Positions 45,601 to 55,440 of a stretch of 64,000 nucleotides of DNA are shown here, piece by piece. The stretch is from Laburnicola sp. R22_1 (lineage: Eukaryota; Ascomycota; Dothideomycetes; Pleosporales; Didymosphaeriaceae). The stretch is from positions 4,154,001 through 4,218,000 of the forward strand of contig JACONQ010000001.1 of the NCBI GenBank assembly GCA_014281115.1, in the 5' to 3' direction. The position numbers were made by a program, and so were the translations under genes. The notes under the pieces were generated by a model. It ran no database searches. It saw only the letters and a program-made list of their open reading frames with translations, and was not told the origin of the DNA. Position 1 is the first letter of the stretch, and every line of letters starts with the position of its first letter.

Positions 45601-46330
45601 AATTATATTTAAAATATTAAGACTTCTAAAGTAGTCTCTTTAAATAGATCTTAGTATAGTGTAATAACTATCTAATATAACTAGTAACTAATAAACTAAT
45701 ATACCCTTACTAACTTATAGTAGGTAAAGAAGTATAGAAGTAGCCTCTTAAATAGACTTTAATATAGTGTAATAATTGCCTAGCATAACTAGTAACTAAT
45801 AAACTAATATACTCTTACTAACTTATAGTAGGCAAAGGAGTTATATTAGTAGTCTTATAGATCTTAAGTAGTGTAATAACTATCTAGTATAACTAGTAAC
45901 TAACCTAATACACCCTTACTAACTTATAATAGGTAAAGAAGTTATATTAGTAGTTTTATAGACCTTAGACAGTATAATAACTATCTAGTATAACTAGTAA
46001 CTAATCTAATACACCCTTACTAACTTGTAGTAGGCAAAGAAGTTATATTAGTAGTTTTATAGACCTTAGGTAGTGTAATAACTATCTAGTATAACTAGTA
46101 ACTAACCTAATATATCTTTACTAACTTATAGTAGGTAGAGAAGTTATATTAGCAATTTTATAAATCTTAGCGTAGAACTACTACCTAGTATAACTAGTAA
46201 CAAATAAACTAATATACTTTTATCTACTTATAGTAGGTAGTGAAGTTATATTAGTAGTCTTATAAATCTTAGATAATTGCCCAGTATAACTAGTAACTAA
46301 TAAGATAAAACTTTTACTAATTTAACTACC
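45600..46330. repeat. 101-108-bp tandem array, about seven units
   Basis: The marker acttatagtaggtaaag recurs at about 45713, 45821, 45922, 46023, 46124 and 46226, giving spacings of 108, 101, 101, 101 and 102 bp. Each unit also has agtataactagtaac and a ttatattagtagt stretch. The array ends about 80 bp before the right LTR of element A, so it lies in the leader of that element. Confidence 0.9.
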
Positions 46331-46407
46331 TATAGGCAGTATTTTAAAAGAGGAGTAGATATTATATTACTATCTATAGCTAAATAAAAAGGTTAATCTT
46401 AGAATAA

Positions 46408-46695
46408 TATAAAGGCGGTATATAGTCTTATAGGACTAACTTATTAAAGATAGCTAAAATAGTTACAAGAGCTAGTTAAATTAATACTATTCTAAGATAG
46501 TAAATAAGAAAGAGATATAGAGGGCCCTTTTTTATATAGAAGGCAGTATAGGGCATAGGCCTACACTAGCTATATGCTAACACTAACTAGGAAAGGCGTC
46601 TTTAGGAAGGTAAAAGGCGTAGATAGGGAAAAATAGGGTGTAAAAGAAAGGTAATAGGGTGTGCTTAGCAGAGAGGCCAGCACAGAACTATTATA
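46408..46695 (-). repeat. 5' LTR of element A (right copy)
   Basis: 288 bp starting tataaaggcggtatatagtc and ending gaactattata. It keeps several C/G bases that are T/A in the left copy, such as gaggccagcacag. Confidence 0.85.
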
Positions 46696-47010
46696 TATAA
46701 AATAACTAGTAAAATAAAGAGTTTTTTATTAATTACTAACTAATTATATAATAAAAATAGTATTTTTAAATTAAATAATTAAAGACTAGTATTTTATCTA
46801 TAAATCTATTAAAAAATTAAATTTATAGCTTTACTAGTAAAAAGGTTATAAAGCTTTAAAAACTACTTATTTAAATTAAATTATATATATTTATATATAT
46901 TTACGTACACTTATATATCTTTATATTAGTAAATTACTTATATAAGAATGTGTAAGTATACGCATATCTATATATAGTTAAGTAGCCTCTTTAGAAAAAC
47001 TTTTCTAATA

Positions 47011-47124
47011 TAGATTAGAGTAGAGTCTTATATAATCTAGGTTAAGTTAAATAGAGTTAATTATATAATCTAATCCTATCTAACCTAATCTAGATTACGT
47101 AAGACTCTATCCTAACCTAATCTA
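47011..47124. repeat. Palindromic AT repeat R3, copy 3
   Basis: The left arm tagattagagtagagtctta pairs with the reverse complement of taagactctatcctaa on the right, giving an imperfect foldback of about 114 bp. Related copies lie at 13561-13716 and 13931-13970. Confidence 0.65.
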
Positions 47125-47180
47125 TACCTATTTGGCAGCCTACTATTATATTACTACTACCTAATATCTATATATTATTA

Positions 47181-47289
47181 AATTATCTACCTAGGAGTAG
47201 AATAATAAAGGCTTTTATTTTAAATAATATAATAAAAAAAGCAGAGCCTCCTACTTAGTAATTAAAAAGAGTATAAAAAAGTAATTACA
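47181..47289 (-). repeat. Dispersed repeat R1, core copy 9
   Basis: Reverse-complement R1 core with atctacctaggagtagaa, ataatataataaaaaaa and gcagagcctcctactt. It is the last repeat before the gene-rich region. Confidence 0.75.
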
Positions 47290-47340
47290 AAAAAGCGACT
47301 TAATATCTATAATTAAAATTTCTATTAAAGATTTAGTGTT

Positions 47341-47692
47341 TACACATTGTGGAATAGGTAGTGTTAAAGGAGTTACCTATGATAGGAAACTGGAATGTAA
47401 CATCGCGAGCTCCGCATTGAATATCAAGATGGGAAGAGTTTACGTTTCTTCGGTTTCGTGACGTCGTCGTATGAGGAAGTCGTTCGTGCATCGCCTTCGG
47501 CTTCAGGGATGATAGCGGCGCCAATCGCCGCTTCTACCCGCACAATTACCCCACCACCCCACCATCACCAAGCTGAGCTCCCAGCTCTAACAACCTGGTC
47601 ATCAAAGCTTCGGTCCACGACGCCCGTCTGCACCGTACGTCGCACTGCGTGGCTATTCAGAAACTCAATCCGCAAGCAGATCCACAGCCACG
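47341..47692 (+). promoter_or_regulatory. Upstream region of the aminopeptidase gene
   Basis: About 350 bp of GC-balanced sequence between the RIP block and the start codon at 47693, so it must contain the promoter and 5' leader. No clear TATA box was identified. Short open frames in it look incidental. Confidence 0.5.
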
Positions 47693-49195
47693 ATGACCGC
47701 AGAGAACTACGAAGAAGTCCTGAGGGGCAAATACCCGGCAAAGGCGCATGCGAGAAAGGTCGCGGACTGGATCGTTGCCAAAGGAGGTGATACCACAGGA
47801 ACCATTTATTTAGAGGCACAAAAGAGCCGTTTGCTCGAGGTAGGTTACGGTGTGCACGCCAGGTAGGTAGGATACACGTACGCAACTCGGCTGACGGAGC
47901 AAAGGACAACGATGAAGCTGCACCCTTCAGGCAACGGAGATTTTTCTACTATCTTAGCGGATGTAATCTGCCCGATGCATATCTCACCTACGACATGGGC
48001 AGCTCCAAGCTGACGCTCTTCATCCTTCCCGTCGAGCCCGAGGAGGTGATCTGGGCGGGCCTTCCTCTGAGCGTGGAAGAGGCAAAAGAGAAGTACGACG
48101 TCGACGATGTCAAGACGACCGTAGACGTCAACTCGCACCTCGCCTCCACATCGACGAGTGCCCAGTCGACCATATATGCCATCCCAGAGCAGGTCTCGGA
48201 TGAAACCACCTTTCTCGCATACAAAGACAGCAATTTCGAGCTCCTCAAGATCGCCATCGAGACGTGCCGTGTTACCAAGTCCGACTACGAGGTCGCGATG
48301 CTTTGCAAAGCGAATGAGATCTCCACCGCGGGCCACATCAATGTCATGAAGGCTGCTTCTAAGGCGAAGAACGAGGCGGAGCTCGAGGCTGTGTTCATCA
48401 AATCGTGTCTCGAGCGCAACGCGAAGCACCAGTCATACCACTCGATCGTTGCCGCAGGCGAGAACGGCGCTACGCTACACTACGTGAAGAACGACGCGCC
48501 CATCACGAACCAGAATCTATTGCTCCTAGATGCCGGATGCGAGTATGACTGCTACTGCGCAGACATCACGCGCACGTTCCCCCTCTCCGGCACCTTCACC
48601 GACGAGAGCCTCGCCATCTACAAGATCGTTCACGAGATGCAGAAACAGACCATTGCCGTGCTTAAAGACGGCGTACTATGGGACGGCGTACACGAACTCG
48701 CGCACAAAGTCTTAATCGACGGTCTGCTCAAGCTCGGCATCTTGAAAGGATCTGCCGACGAGATCTTCAAGGCGAGAACGAGCGTGGCGTTTATGCCGCA
48801 TGGGCTGGGCCACTTCCTCGGCATGGACACGCATGATACGGGCGGGAATGCCAACTACAAAGACGCTGATCCCATGTTCAAGTATTTGAGGGTGCGCGGC
48901 ACGCTGCCGGCGAAGAGCGTCATCACTGTCGAGCCGGGCTGCTACTTCTGCAGATTCATCATCGAGCCGTATCTAGAGAATCCCGAACAGGCGAAGTACA
49001 TCGACAAGGCAGTGTTGGACAAGTACTGGAGCGTTGGGGGCGTGCGAATCGAGGGTAAGCTGGGTCTCGGTGTGTAGAGGTTCGTCGTGCTAATGCTGCG
49101 TAGACAACATCTTGATTACGGAGGAGGGCTATGAGAATCTCACTCCCACGCCCAAGGAGATTGACGACATCATCAAGCTTGTGAAGAGTGGTTGA
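47693..49195 (+). CDS. pepP: Xaa-Pro aminopeptidase, PEPP type (M24B)
   Basis: Exons 47693-47839, 47905-49054 and 49104-49195 give 462 residues; introns of 65 and 49 bp have GT-AG ends. The protein is a cytosolic metallopeptidase that removes N-terminal residues before proline. The N-terminal aminopeptidase-P domain is followed by the pita-bread catalytic domain. The metal ligands are visible: Asp about 258 in LLLDAGCEYD, Asp about 269 in CADITRTFPLSG, His in GLGHFLGMDTHD, Glu in TVEPGCYF and the last Glu in ITEEGYENLT. The length fits the fungal PEPP family. The start is the first in-frame ATG (MTAENYEEVL), which matches family N-termini. It is the first gene beyond the RIP block and appears intact. 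Confidence 0.93.
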
Positions 49196-50949
49196 AGGAT
49201 TTGATATATAGAATACGGCTCGTCTGACCAGTTTTTGAGCTCGTTGAATGGGATGACAAGGAATATGCTGCCTGCTATGAAGTATGCACTCTCGCAGTCG
49301 TAAGTACTAGGTAGTCATTGCCTAACATAGGTATGTAGACCTCAAGAAACCCGACACATGACCTCACTCTACCATCCCGCCCCGTCCCAAACCTACTCGT
49401 TCTCTCCTGTACTCCGCCCTGCTCAATGCACACCTCCTCCCATGCACATTACCAGCCAATGACATCGTGCTATAACTAACCACCTCGGCTCGCATCAGCA
49501 TCAGCACCAGCATCCAACTCGTCGTATTCTTCAACACGACAGACACCACACTGGAAATACGAGATTTTCCCAGCCATATGGCCCGAAAAAAAAATTCGGC
49601 CCCTTCCACCGACAAAATCGTGTCGGTTGCAACAATTATCCCAGCTGGAGAGGTGCTGGTAGCCAAACAGCGCACGAGAGGAGCCTGAAATGCTTGCGAG
49701 GTCGTATGCAGCGACGTTTTTTGTTAGTTTCGTGGGTTTGCGCGCCCTCAGGCGACTAACTCAACTGTCCTGGAGCAGGCTGGTTCGGCGAATACGAAGA
49801 TCGGCGGTTACGTTACGTGGTTAGTTGCTCTAGTTGCAGTACCTGCCGCCAACAAGCAACACTGACCCCCGCGAAGTTCCCGTCCAATTTGTCCAAAACT
49901 TTCCGAACCCCCGATTTCTTGCATACGCAGCATGTACGCCCCAGGACTCGGGCTACAAATTCGTCCCAGACATAGCCGTTTTCGGCCCTAAGAAGGAACA
50001 AGCTGGACCAAAAGCAGCAGTGAAACCGACTGAAAGCGAAGAGGATGTTGATGTTCACCCGATGGCAGTTACCCACGCCCAAATCCTCGTATCTGGGACC
50101 GACATGGGACCGACACCATGTGTTTTCGTGGAGTCGCAACTGTCTTCCTTTGGCAATGGTCACATGGTGGCACCAACACTTCCTTTCCTTCAGCAAGTGG
50201 TTCCGCCTACTTGATTGTTGCTTATCTCGATTTACGCCACGGATATCACGCTACGCTCGCAATACGAGAGAGGTGCTCCATCTTCAGACACGCCCGGCCC
50301 CAGAGCCACAATCACCACGGCGAGTGCTACCAGCAGCGTAACCGCAATGAGCGTTGAGCCCCAATTTGAACCCCCATCCAGCTAAGCTGCAAAACAATCC
50401 GCGGAAACGCTATATTCTAATGCTCTCGGCGTCCGTCGTGACTGCTACGCGTGGGTCTAAATTCAGACTCGCAGCACAGTCCAGCTGCCTGGAGGAGAAT
50501 CCCACGGTCAAAATAGCAGATATAAAAAAGAAGGCAAACGGATGCTGGACCGGACCGCCCGCAAGCCGCTCACTGATCAGGGTCTGGAGATGTTAGGCAG
50601 ACACGTCAGATTACCGTGAACTGGCGGACAGGAAGTGTATAAGTATGGCTTCGTTGGCGTCCATGTTGTCAAGGCAAGCATATCCCAATATCCAGAACTA
50701 CCGGTTGGGGAAGCTACATCCACAAGACGAACGATCGACTACCTTCTACCTTGGTATTTCCCATCCTAGGGTAGCACGCGGTAATCAGACTTCTATCTTA
50801 GTACCGTAGCATCAAGCCTCGGAACGACGCTCGACAATTCGCATCCATACGTGCCGCTTCGCAACCATTACCCAATCGAGTATCGCTCATCACAGCGCCA
50901 TACACAAGGGCGAAACCCTATAAGAGGACTTACAACTCCGTCTGTCAAC
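49196..50949. other. 1.75-kb intergenic region, no firm gene
   Basis: GC-balanced sequence between the aminopeptidase and the GFA-like gene. It contains a possible two-exon small gene (49690-49865) and an open plus-strand stretch of 126 codons at 49834-50214 (starting MQYLPPTSNT) without recognisable domain or clear intron support. The stretch 50215-50949 shows nothing convincing. Confidence 0.55.
49690..49865 (+). CDS. Possible small membrane protein (39 aa), two exons
   Basis: An ATG at 49690 opens 11 codons (MLARSYAATFF). A good-looking 56-bp intron follows (49723-49778), with GTTAGT donor, gactaac branch-like motif and GCAG acceptor. Exon 2 continues in frame to a TGA at 49863-49865. The 39-residue product would have a short basic N-terminus and one hydrophobic segment (IGGYVTWLVALVAVP), like small mitochondrial inner-membrane subunits. 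I do not recognise it. The intron is the main support, and chance cannot be excluded. Confidence 0.3.
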
Positions 50950-51793
50950 ATGTATCCCATCTACTTCCTTCCGCTGCACCCCTTCTCCGTCGCTATGAAT
51001 CTCGACTCCGGAAGCGCGGCAGACGTGCGATATCCCACGGTGCACGCCCTAGATCCAAATAAACCGAGTCAAACAGTACGTCTGCCTGAATTTCTTTCTT
51101 CTAGCAATGTGCTTAACCAACCACCATCCCCCCTCTGCTCAACCCATCTCATACCCTCCTCTCCCATCCTCCAACCATTACCCACACCACCACTCTCTTT
51201 CCTTCCTTCCAACACCCACCCCCTTCCCACATAAAAACTTCCCACAACCTAATAACACACGCAGTACCACGCCTCCTGCCACTGCCAACAGATCCGCTAC
51301 ACCGTCACGCTCTCCCCTCCACTCTCGTGCCCCACCTCCTCCGTCACAGAATGCAACTGCACCATCTGCACGCGCAACGGCTCCCTCAACGTCTACGTAA
51401 AAGACGAATGTGTCCGCTTTGACGGCGTCACGCTGGATAGTCCGCTGGTCGAAGTACGTCTCCTTTCCTTTACTACGTCCTATGCACTTTTCGTGGCTCG
51501 ATTTCCCACTCCCCACCGCTCACCTCCCTTGAATCCTTCTTCCGAGCCCCCGTCCCCGTTCCAACAACTAGCAGCAGAACGACCACGACTAACCCCTTAA
51601 AAAGAAATACCTCTTCCCCCCGCACCGCATACAACACTACTTCTGCACCCGCTGCGGCAGCAGCCTGATGGCCGAGAGCATCCAGCCAGGCTTCTACGAG
51701 GGCGTGAAAGCGCTCAACGTGCGCATGTTCCAGGGCGTGGATCTATCGCCTACGGGCGTGCGGAGAAGACAGGTCGATGGAAGGAGTCTTTGA
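50950..51793 (+). CDS. GFA-fold (glutathione-dependent formaldehyde-activating-like) protein
   Basis: Exons 50950-51075, 51292-51453 and 51605-51793 give 158 residues; introns are 216 and 151 bp, long for this window. The C-terminal two thirds match the GFA/CENP-V zinc fold: TECNCTICTRNGSLNVYV carries the C-x-C-x2-C ligands and HYFCTRCGSSLM the C-x2-C pair. The usual first ligand pair (C-x-C-G in an N-terminal CHCGAV-like strand) is missing; that place reads KPSQTIRYTVTLSPPL. Despite the family name, substrates of most fungal GFA proteins are unknown. Met 16 (MNLDSGS) is an alternative start. It is convergent with the bro1 gene. Confidence 0.75.
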
Positions 51794-52256
51794 AAGGTTT
51801 TTTATTTAGACTTGCAGGCTTTCTTTTCTTGTGCGCTGTTAGAGTTTGAAACTTATTCCGCACCACGCATACACATACACGCAAAAAAGAAATGCTCAAT
51901 CCATATATCCATTCATTCCATTCCATTTATGCTTAAGCCCACCGACCCACCAATCTATCAATACCCATCCATCCAGACTCCAACTCCTGCCCCACCCAAC
52001 CCAGCCCACCGGTCCAATCCAATCCTATCTACCCCACCCAACCAATCCCATCCCATCCCATCCCATACAACGATGCTACAAATCCCCCCAAACCCACAGC
52101 ACCCACACATCTACATGCTAAACCAAAAACCCCCTCTGAAAGCACACACACCTAGCCAGATAGACAGACATGCATTCAGAATCGAAAAACAAACAAACAA
52201 ACAAACAAACAATCGCTACATACAGCGCACCCCCACCCCCGCATCAAATCTCATCC
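51794..52256. other. Convergent intergenic region
   Basis: 463 bp between the stop codons of the GFA-like gene and bro1. It is C-rich with repeated ccatcccatccc near 52035-52065, probably both 3' ends. The long plus-strand open frame through here and into bro1 (51812-52765) is a shadow of the bro1 C-terminal coding region. Confidence 0.6.
52186..52212. repeat. (AAAC)n microsatellite
   Basis: About six AAAC units in the downstream region of bro1. Confidence 0.85.
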
Positions 52257-55200
52257 TCATTTCCACCCACTCAACCCCGCCCACGGATCCGCACCCCCCT
52301 GCGGGTGCTGATGTTGATGTCCCTGCCCACTCTGTCTCTGCTGCCCTAGCCCCTGCCCCTGCGCATAACCCCCCTGATACTGTCCATACCCCGCAAACTC
52401 ACCATGCTGACCCGGCGGCGGTCCCGGCGGCGGCGGAGGCGGTACGTAACCCTGCGGCAAACCAACACCCGGCTGCGGCGTGCCACTCTGATAGCCGTAC
52501 TGTTGGGCGTGCGACGGCGGTTGGCCCCAAGGTTGCTGGTGCTGATGCTGGTGCTGGTTCGGAGGCGGGGAGAAGTATTGCTGGTGTGCGGGTGGGGATA
52601 CAGGGCCGTAGTTTGTGGGGTTGTACGAGGACTGGGACTGAGAGTGCGAGTGTGATTGTGGGTGATGCGGTGGGTATTGTGACTGGTAGCCGTTGGAAGA
52701 GTAGGCTTGTTGCTGCTGTTGGGGCTGCGGAGACACGTACTGGGTTTGACCTTGACCTTGGGTAGTAATCGGATAGCGGGGCGTGACGGGCGGAGAAGCG
52801 GTGGGGTTGTAGGCGGGGTGGGCGGAAGAAGTGGTTTGATAGCTTGGTTGGTTGAGCGGAGCGGAAGAGAGAGGCGCAGGGATACTCTTTTTCCTTCCAC
52901 CGGCCGAATTGGGCGAGCCCGAGGGTTCCATGGACATGCGCTCCATGAGATCCTTCAGTCGTTGCTGTTCGTGGTCCGCGCCTTGCGACTTCTTCTGTTC
53001 GATGTTTTGCAAGAGCTGGCCACCTTCGGAGCGTCTGTTGTTGACAAACGTCTCTACATTTTTCTGCAGACTAGAGACTGTGTCTTTCATCTCGGAGTAG
53101 AAGCCTTGGGCGCGTGTGAGGCCAGCGTTCAGGTCGTTGAAGCTTTGATATACCCTTTTGTACTTGTTCATGACCGAATTCCGTTGCCTCGAGAAAGCGT
53201 CGTATTTGCTCTGCTCGGACCGTACTCTGGGGTCTTTCAAGAGGTCGGAGTATGTGCGTGTGAGTTCTTTGAGGAGCGAACCCTGCTTGTGATTGGCCTG
53301 TAGTATGCGGTTCTGGTGTGGGCGGAACTTCTCAAGCTCGGCCTTGAAGAGCTGCGATTCCTGGTTTGCGATGGCCTTCTTGTTTAGGATCAAGACGTTG
53401 GAAATGTCGTCAGAGTGAACCTTGATTCTGTTAGTGTAACTTTCAAATCGTGACGTGCAATCTTACCTTCTCCTTGAGATCCTTCAACACCTGCATCCTC
53501 TCCTTCTTGATCAAGTTCAGCCTCCGCAGCAGCTCCTCGACGCTGGCAATCTGGTCCGCTATGCTCGGCCCGTCATGGAAATCGTCATCCAACAGATTGC
53601 CCTGTGCAGGCCCTGGGCTCTTGCCTTTCGACGCACCGGCCTTGACCATCGCCCTTGAGTACAGAACGTCCGCTTCGTCCGTCTCTCCAGCCGATCGCAT
53701 CTCATCAAAGTCCGCTTCATACTGTCGGAATGTATTATAGAGCTGAGCATCGCTGTTGCTCGCCTCCTCGATCGCGGCCCGGTAATTCCGTATGTCGCTC
53801 CGCAACGTCGCGGTAAGGCGAGAGCTGGGCTGCTGTGTCCAATCGGCGCCGTATTTCGACCTCATCTTTTCGCAAACGCTCTCTTCCATGTCTAGCTGCT
53901 TCATGCTCGCGTCCAGCATGGCAGTTATCTCAGCCTTGTCCGCATGCGACTGCTCGAATGCAGTTGAGAATGGCGCGTGTCCTGCCAGCTCTTCGCACCA
54001 CTTCCGGAAGTCTTCGTCGACCATCAAGTCCTGGTTGTCCATGCCCCCTCTTAGCACATCTAGGCTTTCCGGTAGCTTTAGATAGTCTAAGCTCGCCGCC
54101 ATCTCATCGTTGGCCACCTCGACCCGCTCGCTTTCCGCACGTATTAACTTCGCCTTCTCCTCGTCGTACAAACTCGCCGATTCCGTCACAGCCATGGGCA
54201 CAATTTTCTGGAATATATCCGGCCCGATAATTCTCTGGATATCTTGTCCCTGGTACAGCTCGCTAACGGGTATCGCTTTGGCCGCTGGTAGCTTCGGGAC
54301 TTGGGTGAGCGAGGCTTCGTTCGGTATACCCTGATGGTAGATGAAATCATTGTCCTTCATAAACTCGGCTAGCTTCTCTTGCACGTTTGCAAGATGCTTC
54401 TTGGTCAATTCGGCCAACACTGCGCCCGTCTCTGCGGGCAAATTGGAGTTGGCGGGACAAGACGAAGGGAAGGCATTTGCTACTCGGTTGGCATCCCTAA
54501 CGTTCATTTCGGCGACTTGCAATCGGCAGATGGCTACGCCGTGGGAGTTTGCGTCGTCGTCTGCGAGTGCTTGGTAGTACTGTGCCACTGAAGCCATGTG
54601 GCTGGCTTTGGTCTGCCATTTTGTCAGCTCTCCGCGTCTCGAAAGCATGCCGGTGCACATACCTGGCAAACCAGCAACCAAACCTTCTCGAATATCGCCT
54701 TGTTGACATTCTCTTGTGCGCCTTCCGTAGCTTGAGTATATAGAAACGCAGCCTGGCTCGCCAGTTTGGCCAGCAATCCCACCTTCTTGCCGTCCGCTAT
54801 CTGCTTCTCGAGGAACACCTCCTGCGCCTGCGCAAGCATTATCGCTATCAGCGTCTTCACCGTCTCCCGACTCAGGTCCGTAGACGGCGCGTGTAGGAAA
54901 TTTTCGTTGATGTACGTGAACATGCCGGCGGAGGCCTGGAACGAGTGATAGGCGGTCTTGAGCCCCACATCTTCGTGGCGATTCTGGTGCGCAGCGTGGC
55001 AAGAAAGAACGGCGGAGATGTTGAAGATGATGGACGCTTTCTCGAAGGCGAGGGAGTACTGCGACGTAGGCTTGTGGGTGAAGGCATCGAACCTGCCGCT
55101 GTTAGCCTACGAACCCCTTCTCCTCACATCTCCCTCTCCGAGCTCGTGACGCAACGTACCAAGTGAACTGGATCTTGATGTGGTGTTCATCTACCGGAAA

Positions 55201-55440
55201 CCGCAAGTCCAGCAGCTCCAGCTGTCCATAGTACCTGTACAACAGATCCCTCCCCGCGGCGCTATCTTTGCCCGCACCCCGCATGTCCTGCCGCAGCCGG
55301 TTCAGGGTCGCGCACTCCTCTGCATAGCGCTCCGGGTCGTCTCCGTAGGTCGCTCGTATGTAGCCCTTGAGCGGGTGTATCCAGTCGATCTCGTTGGTCT
55401 GCTTCAGTGGCACCGATATCATGGGTATCAGCGTCGCCAT
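52257..55440 (-). CDS. bro1: Bro1, ESCRT-associated vacuolar sorting protein
   Basis: Exons (minus) 55440-55160, 55092-54663, 54612-53467 and 53420-52257 give 1,006 residues; introns are 67, 50 and 46 bp. The N-terminal BRO1 domain (about 1-380) opens with MISVPLKQTNEIDWIHPLKG and includes GRDLLYRYYGQLELLDLRFP, EKASIIFNISAVLSCHAAHQ and YYQALADDD. A long helical V-domain follows (about 400-780). A low-complexity Pro/Gln/Tyr-rich tail (about 788-1006) has a PPPPPPGPPPG run. Bro1 binds ESCRT-III on endosomes and recruits the deubiquitinase Doa4 during cargo sorting into multivesicular bodies. The N-terminus fits Bro1 better than its paralogue PalA/Rim20. The gene appears intact. Confidence 0.93.

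Larger units (their letters stand above)
16118..46695 (-). mobile_element. Outer LTR element A, split by nested insertions
   Basis: A pair of direct repeats (16118-16404 and 46408-46695, about 287 bp) encloses 30.6 kb. A possible 5-bp duplication, tataa, flanks the pair (16113-16117, 46696-46700), but the sequence is simple and the match could be chance. Orientation is minus: a purine tract (reverse complement of the C-run at 16407-16417) adjoins the left LTR, and a minus-strand protease motif lies near 30700. With B, C and Fot-like 3 removed, about 6.5 kb of A remains. No RT of A was found, so it is probably deleted as well as mutated. Confidence 0.75.
46696..47340. other. AT-rich edge of the RIP block
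   Basis: TA-rich sequence with no gene. It holds an R3 foldback and an R1 core, listed separately. Base composition changes abruptly near 47340-47400, where CpG-rich sequence begins. Confidence 0.75.

Noticed and set aside
45600..46330. CRISPR-like array
   Set aside because: The whole 101-108-bp unit repeats without unique spacers; it is a eukaryotic minisatellite inside a retroelement leader.
1..47340. Small secreted effector genes hidden in the AT-rich block
   Set aside because: AT-rich RIPed blocks can host effectors in plant pathogens, but no ATG-started frame with a signal peptide and cysteines was found here.
51812..52765. 317-aa plus-strand ORF overlapping bro1
   Set aside because: Proline/alanine-rich antisense of the Gln/Pro-rich Bro1 tail; no domain and no splice support.
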